Shown here: one piece after another, positions 22,413 through 33,479 of the stretch
How the letters are laid out: each line of letters begins with the position of its first letter
How positions within the stretch are numbered: position 1 is the first letter of the stretch
Assembly: GCF_902806685.2 (NCBI RefSeq)
Contig: NC_048546.1
Location: forward strand, 558,001 to 622,000
Source: Maniola hyperantus
Lineage: Eukaryota > Arthropoda > Insecta > Lepidoptera > Nymphalidae
Direction of reading: 5' to 3'
Length of the DNA: 64,000 nucleotides
Translations under genes and position numbers: made by a program
The notes under the pieces: model-generated
The model's database searches: none
What the model saw: the letters and a program-made list of their open reading frames with translations, nothing else
What the model was told of the DNA's origin: nothing

Positions 22413-22756
22413 AAGGACGACCGACTGGCGCCACAGAGTACTTGACCGGCACTGAGCCTGAGTCGACTGTCGTGCTCGTGCAGTAATAGCACTTAACAGC
22501 AGCACGTACCTACTTACTACTTTGTTGTGCATGTACTTATCTACAACTGATAAAATATATGTATCTCTACATAGGCAACTATAATAAGCATACTTCTTGC
22601 TTAAGCGCTTGTAGGATGTAAACCTACTTATTACAATGTATTTTTTTTTAATCATCATAAAGAATGTTTAACAAGTCCACTTTAGACACAGCAAAAAAAC
22701 CATACATTTGTTACATAGTAGGAATAGAAGAAAAACTATAATATCTAAAGTAGCAC

Positions 22757-23427
22757 AGTGGTACTTACTCCAGATATACCTAACACCATACCAGTGGTAC
22801 TTACTCCAGATATACCTAACACCATACCAGTGGTACTTATTCCAGATATACCTAACACCATATCAGTGGTACTTACTCCAGATATACCTAACACCATACC
22901 AGTGGTACTTATTCCAGATATACCTAACACCATATCAGTGGTACTTATTCCAGATATACCTAACACCATATCAGTGGTACTTACTCCAGATATACCTAAC
23001 ACCATACCAGTGGTACTTATTCCAGATATACCTAACACCATATCAGTGGTACTTACTCCAGATATACCTAACACCATACCAGTGGTACTTATTCCAGATA
23101 TACCTAACACCATATCAGTGGTACTTACTCCAGATATACCTAACACCATACCAGTGGTACTTATTCCAGATATACCTAACACCATATCAGTGGTACTTAT
23201 TCCAGATATACCTAACACCATACCAGTGGTACTTACTCCAGATATACCTAACACCATATCAGTGGTACTTATTCCAGATATACCTAACACCATATCAGTG
23301 GTACTTATTCCAGATATACCTAACACCATACCAGTGGTACTTATTCCAGATATACCTAACACCATACCAGTGGTACTTATTCCAGATATACCTAACACCA
23401 TATCAGTGGTACTTACTCCAGATATAC
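22757..23427. repeat. 36-bp minisatellite, about 19 units
   Basis: The unit is 'cagtggtacttactccagat' plus 'atacctaacaccatac', repeated about 19 times with almost no change except two C/T positions. Because 36 is a multiple of three, long open frames appear on both strands (MVLTPDIPNTIPV-type repeats). These are artefacts of the array. It stands in intergenic DNA between SMP-30 gene 3 and the repeat field. Confidence 0.92.
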
Positions 23428-23489
23428 GATGTACATACTTAAGAGTTTGTATCTAGTATTATCGAGATCTTCAGTAGGAATAGCTCAGC

Positions 23490-23757
23490 GTGCGGCGCCC
23501 CCGCTGAAGCGGCAACCGGCAATGGGCAGGGCACGTAGTTTGAAAACCGATAGACGTTGGGGTCCCAAGGTGGTGGTGGTAGTGATGGCGACCACTAAAT
23601 GGACGGACGACATTAGGCGGTGCACCGCCTAATGGTAGGGACCTCCACACGGTCTGGCACTGCGGTGCGGTGCCAGACCGTCGGCCCCAAGTCCCTACCA
23701 TGATACCATGTCCATTGTCCAGCAATGGACGTCTATCGGTTGATGATGATGATAATC
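23490..23757 (+). mobile_element. RTE-type LINE 3' end with (GAT)n tail
   Basis: It begins in a block matching the RTE reverse transcriptase C-terminus ('caatgggcagggcacgtagt', 'gatagacgttggggtcccaa'). Near the 3' end it has 'caatggacgtctatcggttg' followed by atgatgatgat. A central GC-rich inverted repeat ('cggtctggcactgcgg' and 'ccgcagtgcc'-like) is unusual. Confidence 0.55.
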
Positions 23758-23799
23758 GAGATTCGAGCGTATACCTACCCACTTAATATGTAACAATAA

Positions 23800-24425
23800 T
23801 AATAATTAATATATTCTTTAACACACATATTCATTTAAATTTAATTCCAACCCTAACGGAGTGGATGTACCTGCGAGTAATTACAAATTTCTCTTGCACC
23901 CATGACCCACTGGTGGCAGAAGCCGGCGGGTGCCCGGGTCGACCCAAGTCGTGTGGAAGAAAGAAAACAACATTTTGAAAAAAATCAGCTTACTTTTTTA
24001 TTCGATGGAATTTGGAAAAAAATACAAATTACTCTCCAAAGGCGGACTTTACGCTAGCTTTGAGCTCTGTACAACCAGTACACCTACCATTTATAGTAAT
24101 TAGTATATTCACAACACAATTATTGTATACAATGATATGACAAACAATTTAGTTTCTACATTTACTTAGTGGTACGGAAACGTACACTAATTTAGAGAAT
24201 TATTTTACTTAAAGCTGCGCGTCAACAGTGCTCGCGAACCTGTAACGCATCGGATGATGTTCAACAGAAGTGAAGCTTATGTTCGACTCAGTAGTGTAGC
24301 CTACGAAGAGGGAAGTCATCTGTGACGGTGACGTTTTGTTTAGACTTACTCCCCAGCGGCGGCCGAGCGCAAAGTGGTGCTATAGAAGCTTCGCTTTAAA
24401 CGTACAAACGTAGAAGAACGAGGAT
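23800..24425. other. Unassigned intergenic stretch
   Basis: Mixed AT-rich and moderate GC sequence without a recognisable repeat edge, RNA gene or coding exon. It could include an untranslated end of an unseen transcript, but nothing shows it directly. Confidence 0.3.
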
Positions 24426-24432
24426 TAAGGTC

Positions 24433-24592
24433 CGGTTTCCACCTATGCAAAGCGGAGAAGTGTTCAATCGACCAATCAGATTCTTAATAGACAAAATATT
24501 TTTGTCTATCAAATCATCTTTTAGAAATCTGATTGGTGGATTGAACAAATCTCCTCGCTCCGCTCCGCTTATGTGAAAACCTGGCCTTATGA
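24433..24592. mobile_element. Inverted-repeat MITE ('ggtccggtttccacctatgc')
   Basis: The left end 'ggtccggtttccacctatgc' with 'cgaccaatcagattct' is mirrored at the right by 'aatctgattggtgg' and 'gtgaaaacctggcc'. About 160 bp, non-coding. Confidence 0.55.
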
Positions 24593-25139
24593 ACGTTTTC
24601 GGCGCCCAGTATTCGACTGCGGAGCGACGGTATTCGTAGTGTCCTTTTGAGTACAGTTTCGCGAACATCGTGACAACCCAGCTTAACAAACAAGACTTAA
24701 AAAACTTGGCACAAAACAATTAGAGACTATCTACTTAAATGACGTTAGAAAAAATCACGAATTATAATAAATCGAATACCCTGCGGGACGCTACATGACA
24801 AGATCAAAAGTAACTGATGGTACACTTAAAAAAATATACTAAACTATTTTTTTTAGGTAAATATTAATTAACGACTAACATAAAAAATCTAACTTCTAAT
24901 GATTTAAATCTAATACTGAATAAATTGAAACACTTTACATTTAAACATCACACTACACTTATTTTTTTTAGGTTTTTTTCCGTTTAAATATATATATATT
25001 TAACAACGCACTGTACAAACAATAAAGTTTTCCGTTACATAGTATAGTTAGTTACATTTAATATACGTACGTGTACTTATGTAATATATAATTAATTATC
25101 ATTATAATAATTAAAATAATCGTAAAGTAAGGCGGTTTC

Positions 25140-25250
25140 CAGTAAGTCGCTTAATCGTTACTTAGTTTCGTTAAAACGAGACAGAGCTATCTCTCACATA
25201 AATCTGTCTCGTTTTAACTCAATGTTAAGTAACGATTAGTGACTACGGCG
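25140..25250. repeat. Palindromic MITE ('gttaaaacgagacaga')
   Basis: 'gcttaatcgttacttagtt' and 'gttaaaacgagacagagcta' are mirrored by 'aatctgtctcgttttaactc' and 'gttaagtaacgattag'. The same palindrome family occurs at 28880-29025, 32665-32745, 34925-35080 and 38545-38650. Confidence 0.6.
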
Positions 25251-25429
25251 GTTAGTGATTTGTCGGTGCGGCAACGGCGCAGTGTCGGTAACACAGATTA
25301 CAGAAACTATTATCTAATCTGTGGTCGGTAACGCAGTGCCGAAAGCACAGAGCAACTTTATTTCAATGAGTGTTTCCTCAATCAAAATTTTAGAGTATTC
25401 GCATCTTCCTCTTATCAATGCAATGTAAT

Positions 25430-25866
25430 AAAAAACCGGTCAAATGCGAGTCAGACTCGCGCACCGAGGGTTCCGTACCAGTCGTATTTTTCGACATTTT
25501 GCACAAAAAAATCAAAGAATATAATGCATAAAAATAAATAAAAATCTGGTTTAGAATGTACAGGTGCCTTTCATATAATAATAGAATGTATAGGTGACCC
25601 ACTTGGTATATTAATCTTACTTTGAAAGTTGAAAATACTAATTACTTTTTAATTTTAATTATTATTTTTGTGATGTAACTACAAATTCACGTTTTTCCGA
25701 TTATTCCCCTTACGTGTGCTAAACTACCTACCTACCTACATGCCAAATTTAATTTCAGATTCTACGACAACGGGAAGTGCCTTATAGGTTTCTTGACAGA
25801 CGGACAGACAACAAAGTGATCCTATTAGAGTTCCATTTTTCCTTTTGAGGTACGGAACCCTGAAAA
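25430..25866 (+). mobile_element. 'gttccgtac' dispersed repeat
   Basis: 'aaaaccggtcaaatgcgagt' to 'gaggtacggaaccctgaaaa'. A diverged but full-length copy. Confidence 0.6.
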
Positions 25867-25959
25867 AGGAGAGAAACTTAATTTAAATTAAAACTATCAA
25901 ACCTCGTGTCTTGAGATGCCAGTCTTGAGCATAAAATTTTGTGAAAATTTATAATTTTG

Positions 25960-26095
25960 CTTTTTAAAATTTATAATTATGTTTTTGTAAGTATGTTTAT
26001 GTTAGTTTGTACTCGTATTTTAATTAGTGTAATTGGCTTTATGGCCGTTCTAATTAAATAATAAATAAATAATAATAATAATAATAATAAAGTTT
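25960..26095 (+). mobile_element. LINE 3' tail ending in (TAA)n
   Basis: 'ggctttatggccgttctaat' followed by taaataataaataa and a run of ataataataa. This is a typical 3' end of a non-LTR element. Confidence 0.5.
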
Positions 26096-26099
26096 AAAT

Positions 26100-27730
26100 T
26101 TGTAGAGAAACACTAAAATTTAGTCTTTAATTTAAAAGTCGTCTCCAGTCCTTTTTTAGCAACATTAAAAAGAAAAAGATGCAGATACTCTAAATTTAGT
26201 TTAGAATAAGACATCAGAATCGACGCCATTAATACGCCATTATGTGAGTAAAGTTCGCCGAAGGTATATATAGGAATAGTTCAATGTCCGTTCAGGATTT
26301 CCTGCCATTTGCAGGAAACAAAATCGTAGAAAGAGACATTCGATAGTACATAGTACCAATATGGTTGTACACGCACAGCTGTATCGTTTCGGTATTAGCC
26401 TGAGCCAACACCGCACTGTTGCAGCATTGACAATAGAAGAAACGGCCTGAGGGTCAAAAACAGTGGGCGGATTTTACAGTATTTTTAATGAGAAAAATCT
26501 TACTTTCTAACTTTTACAAAAAAGTTACTCCCACAAAAAATTGCGGGCAATCGTTCTAAATATTCCCCACCCTAGAGACTAAACACACCTATGTTCCACT
26601 TGAAAGTAAATATTTCACTACGAAATTTAATATTATTGTCTTTAAATAGTTATATTATTAAAAAAAAAACTGTTTTTCAATAAATCTAGAGACGAATAAA
26701 TTTGACATTTTGTGATTTTCAATACCTAAATCTTCAGTCAATACGTCGAATTTATTCCTCAAACACATTTTTTGATGATTTTGTGCCCGGTGACATTTCT
26801 GACGTTTTGTGTTGTAGATGTGGCACGTATGTAAGAACCCTTAGACGGGGCTGTGTTGTTACTTATATGTGTATTGTAGCTATTTTTGATATTTATTGTG
26901 CTATTTATGGTATTGATAAGTGTGTTCAGCCTTTATCACGTCAACATGGCGCCCATAACTCCAAACCTGCACAATTACGTCCGAATCACAGCCAAAACGT
27001 TATAAACATTCCAAAAATATCTTCTGAAAATTTAGCATGGCATGAGATTACTACATAAAATGGCGCTCGCGCTTACAATATAAGCAATAACTAAGGGTTA
27101 CTTCCCACGGTCCGTAAAAGCACGAGCAGATCTACCTCTAGTGAAACTTTTTTCTCGGGTCGTGTGTTTTTATGTATCAAAATAGCTAAGTAGCTTTTCT
27201 TCCTTTTTTATATTCTTTTGACATTAAATCAGATGCGTAGGTCTCTCTCGATATTATATTGCCCGGCAAACAACTAAGACCTGAAGCAGCGTAGTGGCAG
27301 AAAGTTGCCGAATCCGGAAAGCGAAAGTCGACGTATCAACCAATCGCGTGCACTCGCGCTGAATGATCAACCAATCGCGTGCACCCGCCATTCGTCAGCT
27401 AATCAAGTTGTTTGCTGGGCACTGTACTTAGTGTTGTTTTATCGTGAGTCAGTACAAATTGAAATGTAGCGTTTGTAGTTCGTACTATCGCGACCCATGA
27501 GAAGCCACCCTAAGAACAAAATAAGTGGGAAATGATGATGAGCAATTCTTACACAAATATTTTATACAAATGTTTGTGTGTGTGGATATGACAAAGGTGT
27601 ATGAAGGAATTAATTTTAAAAAACTTTAATTAGGTTGTGCGTAGACCATATTCTTATACAAACGATAAAGGTAGTTTGTCCATCAGACATGTGCACAAGC
27701 CGTAAGTTAGAAAAATGACAACCGATAAGG
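26100..27730. other. Intergenic stretch without recognised genes
   Basis: An open frame of 118 codons at 26702-27058 has no recognisable domain, an unusual Cys/Tyr-rich composition and no homologous exon nearby; it is not called a gene. A direct repeat 'caaccaatcgcgtgcac' occurs at about 27338 and 27369. Confidence 0.3.
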
Positions 27731-27746
27731 CTACGTCTCCACCAGG

Positions 27747-27873
27747 GATGTAAAGTATCGTCCTTTAATCACGTGAGGTTTTAGTCTAAAAACCCTCTCC
27801 CCCGAACATGAAACACTACTAACTGCCCCCCCCCCCCCCCCCCCAACCAACCTCACGTGATTAAAGGACGACT
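27747..27873. repeat. Inverted repeat around a poly-C run
   Basis: 'gtcctttaatcacgtgaggtt' arms (left 20 bases near 27760, mirrored near 27850) enclose a run of about 20 C residues at 27824-27844. Probably a small foldback element. Confidence 0.55.
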
Positions 27874-28202
27874 CCTAAGTTAGAATGTGCATGCATGTAT
27901 GTAATAATATGCATATGAATGGAGCGATCCTATTAGTGAATTCACACACCTAAGTTATCGCGCATCCCCGGTGTAAACTCACCCTAAGATTGGTTCAGTA
28001 TTCTTTTCATATGAAACAGCCTTAAATAGCTTTCTCTGATGGCCATTGGACATACACCCTAGTTTACATGTACTAAGTATAAATAAATGCGTAGACTAGG
28101 TCAGCGGCAAATATAATAATATATGGAACAAAAGTTAGAATGTTAGTAATTTGTTCACTTATTTCTTTGAGGATTACAGATCAAAATGTATTCTAAAAAA
28201 TT

Positions 28203-28358
28203 AAATTCCCTTATGGCATAAAAACAAAACAGAACTAATTAAGGCCTAAAATGAGACCACAAAAATGGCATTCGATACTTTTCAATTTCTAATGTGAATT
28301 TGAATAGTTTTTTTTCTTGGGATTTTTATTCATTCGTTTTTATGCCATAAGGGAATCC
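28203..28358. mobile_element. MITE with 'tcccttatggcataaaaac' ends
   Basis: The left end 'tcccttatggcataaaaac' is repeated inverted at the right ('gtttttatgccataaggga'). The interior is about 115 bp and non-coding. Confidence 0.6.
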
Positions 28359-28879
28359 TAAACGACGACGCTACAAGATTACCCAAGCACCAAATTATAT
28401 TATATTAGATACGAGGATGAGATCAACATAGGACAAATTGCTGGCAGAGATTCAACAAAAGGGCGTTCATAAGCGATAGTTCAATGAGATCGGGCGTAAC
28501 CTAACCTAAAAGACATTAGGCTACGAACAAACCGGGCGGAATTTCTGCTAGCGGAAAACACGCACCGCGTACCGCTCTGTGTTGTATTAAAATGTTCGCA
28601 GATCGCCATTCTAGACGCCGTGGAACCGTCCGCATACGTTTCTCCGCACTTCGAAATTGTGCGGGTTTCCGCGCAATTGCGGAAAATATTGTAATTTTAA
28701 TTTGTAATGTTTGCTATTTTGTTTTTTAATTGTAGTTTGGTGCCGTGATAATGATAAGTATATATTTTTGGCACACCAAATTTTTAAGGTGAGACAAATT
28801 TTCTGATTTGTCAGACCTAACCTAATGTTTGTTTCTGCAAAAAAAGGGGTTTGGTTTGTTTTAAGTTTAACATTTACTT

Positions 28880-29025
28880 AGGTGAAATCTATAGAGCATA
28901 CTTTGACTTAGCTGTTTTAACACAGTTAAATCGAGACAGATTTATGTCAGAGACATAACTCTGTCTCGTTTTCACTAAGTCTGAACAAAGCCAAATATGC
29001 TTTATACTCTATAGATTTCAACTTT
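28880..29025. repeat. Palindromic MITE of the 'atctatagag' family
   Basis: 'gtgaaatctatagagcatac' at the left mirrors 'tatactctatagatttcaac' at the right, enclosing the gagacag/ctgtctc palindrome. Confidence 0.6.
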
Positions 29026-29369
29026 AGTGCAGTGTTTACCAACATCGGAGAATTAAGAGCGAGATTTCCGCTTAAAGATTTGTAGGGTGGTAGTAGCGGA
29101 ATATTGCGTGAGTTTTTCCGCGAGCGGATTTTTCGTTAGATGTGTTCACAGCCTAAGTGCCCAAAGCGGCGAGCAAACCCTACTGACTTACTGTAACTGT
29201 AAACTATCTAACGTAAAACTTAATACGTATGTTGCAACATACGAACCCAAGTATTTCCAAAAGGGAATAAAAAATGGTATGTGTTATTCAGCTCATCAAA
29301 GCTATTAAAAAAGAGAAAAAAGCACAGTCGAATTGAGAAGCTCCTCCTTTTTTTGAAGTCGGTTAAATT

Positions 29370-29600
29370 TTTATTTTTTTATTTTTAATAGATATAGCGA
29401 GCAAACGAGCAGGCGGGTCACCTGATGTTAAGTGATTACCGCCGCCCATGAACATTTGCAGCACCAGAGGAGCCGCCGATGCGTTGCCGGCCTTTTAGGA
29501 ATTTGTTGGTCCGCCCCTTGAATAACCCCATGTTATAATCTAGTGGGAACACCGCCGATGGGAGTTGGTTCCACAGTTGTTGGTGGACCACACACAAAAA
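29370..29600. mobile_element. Lepidopteran dispersed repeat ('agcgagcaaacgagcaggcg')
   Basis: 'gatatagcgagcaaacgagc', 'aggcgggtcacctgatgtta' and 'gtgattaccgccgcccatga', with a 'cgttgccggcctttt' block. An inverted 5' piece of it lies at 50720-50785. Common in Lepidoptera; its class was not determined. Confidence 0.55.
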
Positions 29601-29942
29601 TGGTTATATTCGTCGGTTACTCAAGGGTTATTATTTAATTAAATCAAAAGAAACCATTTTTACAACTAAAGAATACTATGAAAAAAATGACTATACTACT
29701 TCCATTTGACAAATTGGTATAGTGACGTTCGAATTGGATTCATATTAACTATCGATAGAAATGTAATGTCAAAAACATTCGTTTCTCATAAGGAAAACGC
29801 AAGTAATTAATTAGTACTATATCTATGATCGGGAACATTAAGAAAGTAGGACGTTATTGCGTTTACATTTTACAGTCAAACCACAAAATTTTGTACTGGT
29901 ACCAAAAAATAATATAATGGGCTAAAGACAGTGTGGCTAATT

Positions 29943-30085
29943 CCATTGTACACAATCTCTAAACTAAACTAAAATGGCACGTCTAAATCTATTGCTATCC
30001 CTTTCAGTGTTGCTCGCGGAAAAGGATAGCACTAGATTTAGACCTGTCAATTTAGTTTAGTTTAGAGATTGTGTACAAGAGAATC
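29943..30085. mobile_element. MITE with 'gtacacaatctctaaac' ends, copy 1
   Basis: The left end 'ttgtacacaatctctaaact' is mirrored at the right by 'gtttagagattgtgtacaa'. Its interior includes 'gtctaaatctattgctatcc'. Another copy lies at 56340-56462. Confidence 0.65.
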
Positions 30086-30260
30086 AGCCCCAATGTGTTT
30101 GATTCTATTGTATAACATATCTAAATTGTAAATGAAGAAGAAACCGGCTTTACTCACGTACATGTTTAGTCGACGTTAGCCCGAATAGTTACTACTCGAC
30201 TCGACGAGAAATAGTTTAAACGAAAAAATCTCTAAATTGACTGAATCTAATGCCTGTCCT

Positions 30261-30571
30261 AGCTGTGACAGCCTAGAGGTTAGGACGTCTGCCTTCTAAT
30301 CTGAGGTCCGGGGTTCGATCCCGGGCACGCACGTCTAACTTTTCTGAGTTATGTGCGTTTTATACATTAAATATCACTTGCTTTAACGGTGAAGGCAAAC
30401 ATCGTGAGGAAACCTGCATGCCTGAGAGTTCTCCATAATGTTCTCAAAGGTGTGTGAAATCTACCAATCGGCACACGGCCAGCGTGGTAGACTATGGCCA
30501 AAACCCTTCTCACTCTGAGATGAGATCCGTGCTCTGTAGTGAGCGGCGATGGGTTGATCATGATGATGATG
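30261..30571 (+). mobile_element. Full-length tRNA-derived SINE with target-site duplication
   Basis: The head resembles a tRNA gene with Pol III A-box-like 'tagaggttagg' and B-box GGTTCGATCCC at about 30314. The body reads 'tgctttaacggtgaagg', 'aaacctgcatgcctgagagt' and 'tagactatggccaaa', and it ends in a TGATGATGATG tail. It is flanked by a 12-bp target-site duplication, AATGCCTGTCCT (30249-30260) and AATGCATGTCCT (30572-30583), differing at one base. It is the best SINE reference in the window. Confidence 0.85.
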
Positions 30572-30689
30572 AATGCATGTCCTCTTCTGTAGGGAGCATT
30601 ATGAAAGGAATAAAATATATTTAGATCTCTCATTTTAGTTTAGTTTGAAGAATGTGTACAACAGAGTCAGCCACAATGTTCTATTTTAT

Positions 30690-31670
30690 TTACTAGTCTA
30701 TTCCAAAAAGGGGTTGTTTTTATACAACCACAAACACTTGGGATCTGTCGTGCTACAACATACACTAAAACTAATAATAAAGTAAGTTAACTTAAATTTC
30801 TCCACGCGTTTCTACTTTCTATACATAGCGTTGCCTTACCTATCGTCACCTTACTTAGGAATGATATAAAGCGCCTAACTAGTGTTACACTATTACTCCG
30901 AAACCCTACAAAAATACCTCGAAAACCCTGTCGACCTCTTCAATTTGGGAGCACCTTTGAACACTTAGGGATAATTATTGTAAAAAAAATGACACGTGAC
31001 GTCACATCACCAGACTCCGTTTTACGGAATATTGATAGTAATGCTAATATCATCAACGCTTGCAATCTTTCTTAGCTGATATCGAACATTAAGGTATTTT
31101 AATATTTAAGGTCGCAATGACGAAGTGGGTTCCCAGGAAATCCCAAATAATAATATTTAAGGTACCCTTAAATACTAAATAGCGTTTCAGTATTTGAACA
31201 CGGAAAGTCACTCATCTTTTAAAACTATGAGCGAAAAATACGATAAATAAAAAAATTATATCGATGTTTTTGCTCATTATTACTATCAAAGTATCGTACC
31301 GAATGCGACGATTACTGCACATTACCCAAACGTTCCGTAATACAGGGCCTGGGATATCGTGGACATAGCGAAAGTAACACATAAGTATTTTTATATAATA
31401 ATATGATAAATATTATATTGTGTTCAAGTTTCACGAATAGTTTTAATTTTTATATAGACATGTAGATTTTAAAACAGTCTCTTTAATTCGATAGAGTTAA
31501 ATGACGTTTCTGAAATATCGATACATCACCAACACTATTTTTTAATTGACAAACCTCCTTTTTATTTTCGATACACTATGACAAGATCAAATATTTGTAT
31601 TTGTGAGGGAGAGACCCCTATTTAATTGAAAAAGAAATTGCCATTAATACAAAAATATACTTAATATATG
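30690..31670. other. Unassigned AT-rich intergenic stretch
   Basis: No coding exon, RNA or repeat edge was recognised with confidence. Confidence 0.3.
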
Positions 31671-31677
31671 TATAATA

Positions 31678-31826
31678 ATGACTTGACGCCATTTTAACTT
31701 TATGCGTCAATTGTCATGTGAAAAGTACGATATTAGTCCCTATTTTAAAGGTGAACAGTACTTTTGACATGCCAGTTGGCCCAGAGTTAAAATGGCGCAT
31801 GAGAAGTCATTTTGTACGGACTGTTG
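31678..31826. mobile_element. Foldback MITE ('atgacttgacgccattttaa')
   Basis: 'aatgacttgacgccatttta' at the left is mirrored by 'ttaaaatggcgcatgagaag' with tcatt at the right. About 150 bp, non-coding. A related inverted pair (the 'gtcatttcaaaagtacgatt' block) occurs near 49960-50190. Confidence 0.5.
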
Positions 31827-32044
31827 GCAAAACTTATGGATTTAAAAAAAAAATCAGTTTTATTTTTAATTTGAACTAATGGGATAAAAACAAGAATTTT
31901 GAAGAATCGATTAATTATGAAAAAAAAAAACGATTTATACTCCGAAAAATATTAAATGATCTATCCCATTAAATGCCATTTCGCTCTATCATATCAAAAT
32001 CTCACTACAGTAAACTACTTTTATAATAATTGTTTACATTTACT

Positions 32045-32249
32045 ACCCGGTCAAGCTAAGTTTGCACCTCACGTCGATTTTTTTTTTTTTTAAATAACTC
32101 AAGAAGTGGCAGACAAAAATTCGTAGTACGTCGTGTATCGGTGACAAAGATGCGAACATACACGCACTACAAATTTTTGTCTGCCAATTGTTGAGTTTTA
32201 ATTTTTAAAATTTAATCGACGCGAGGTGCAAACTTAGCTTGACCGGGTT
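32045..32249. mobile_element. Inverted-repeat element ('acccggtcaagctaagtttg')
   Basis: 'acccggtcaagctaagtttg' plus 'cacctcacgtcgat' at the left is mirrored at the right by 'gacgcgaggtgcaaacttag' plus 'cttgaccgggt'. A second internal mirror is 'gcagacaaaaattcgtagt' with 'actacaaatttttgtctgc'. About 205 bp, non-coding. Confidence 0.75.
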
Positions 32250-32454
32250 GGGTTATAGGTATGCGAAGGGCTGCTTGAAAAAATTGTCAAATATTGCGCC
32301 CGTGTTGCTTACATACATCTAAACACATGTATATTACTTCCAATAATTATATTCATTAAGTACAAGTTAGACACAAAATATTAAAAGACAACAGTCTAAA
32401 TCTATTGTCACTGTACATTAATCATATTGAGAATACAACATACTGCGCCAAATT

Positions 32455-32640
32455 CATACTAATATTATAAATTCGAAAGTGTGTCCGTCTGTCTGCCAGC
32501 CTTTCACGGCTCTACCGTTCAACCGATTTTGACGAAATTTGGTACAGAGACAGCTTGCATCTCGGGGAAGGACATAGGCTACTTTTTATTCTGGAAAATC
32601 AGAGTTCCCACGGGATTTTTGAAAAACCCTAATTATATTA
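32455..32640 (-). mobile_element. Helitron-like (Lep1-type) fragment
   Basis: Minus-strand copy with 'gaaagtgtgtccgtctgtct', 'aaccgattttgacgaaattt' and 'gttcccacgggatttttgaa' blocks as read on +. It lacks the outer 'cgcgacttcg' part. Confidence 0.5.
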
Positions 32641-33207
32641 TTTTAACTAAAGTAGTTAAGAAACCTTAATCGTTACTTAAGATCGAGTTAAAACGAGACA
32701 GATTTATGTGAGCTTAAGTAACGATTAAGCAACTGAGTACGGCTGTAGGAGTCTTAAATTTTAGCGCAGTATGTCATTTAGACAATACGATACACACAAC
32801 CTACACAACCTAGTCACTGCCATTTTGTTAATTTTAAATCGTATACCGTTTTTCGATGAGCAATTGTCGTTAAGGGTCAATTTGTAAGAGAGTAAAAGAA
32901 AACTGTACCCCAATTTTATATTTATGACAGTTCAAATTTTTTTTTAATGTCTATTGAAGGTGAACACCCATCACATAAGAAGCGATCCTCTAAATTCTTA
33001 AAATGAACTGAAAGTGATATTATCGTAAAAAGAGAAAATAAATCGAGGCGGACTAAAATTCGCTGTGTGCCCTTGAAATGTTAATTATTCTATTTTTTAA
33101 GGTCCGGTCTGTGTATGCCTTAGTGGGGTACTATTAGTCCGTCGTGAGCGTTATTCGATGCAGTTGTAAGTAGGTGTCAAATGTGGTTACATTTATTTTA
33201 TATCTTG

Positions 33208-33422
33208 ACTAGCTATGCCTGCGACATCATCCGCGTGGACTACACAAATTTCAAACCCCTATTTTACGCCCTTAGGGTTTGAATTTTCAAAAATCCTTTC
33301 TTAACGGATGTCCACGTTATAACAGCTATCTGTATTGCAAATTTCAGCCCGATCCACGGCTCAAACAAGTGGACGGCCACTTGTTTGAGCCGTGCGTTGA
33401 TAGATCAGTCAGCAGTCAGTCA

Positions 33423-33459
<37 letters not shown>

Positions 33460-33478
33460 CTTTCCCTTTTATATATTT
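33208..33478 (+). mobile_element. Helitron-like 'gatcagtcag' element with (GTCA)n
   Basis: 'gactagctatgcctgcgaca' at the left, 'cccttagggtttgaattttc', then a small palindrome ('aaacaagtggacggccactt') absent from other copies, and a (GTCA)n tract at about 33408-33462. Confidence 0.6.
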
Positions 33479-33479
33479 C

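Noticed and set aside
22757..23427. CRISPR-like array
   Set aside because: Units are contiguous without unique spacers, and the DNA is eukaryotic.
22708..23456. Open frames of 218-244 codons on both strands
   Set aside because: Artefact of the 36-bp minisatellite; no flanking coding sequence.
26702..27058. A 118-codon protein gene
   Set aside because: No recognised domain, no splice or promoter support, and composition unlike the window's real exons.
30261..30340. A tRNA gene
   Set aside because: It is the head of a full SINE with a body, a GAT-rich tail and a 12-bp target duplication.
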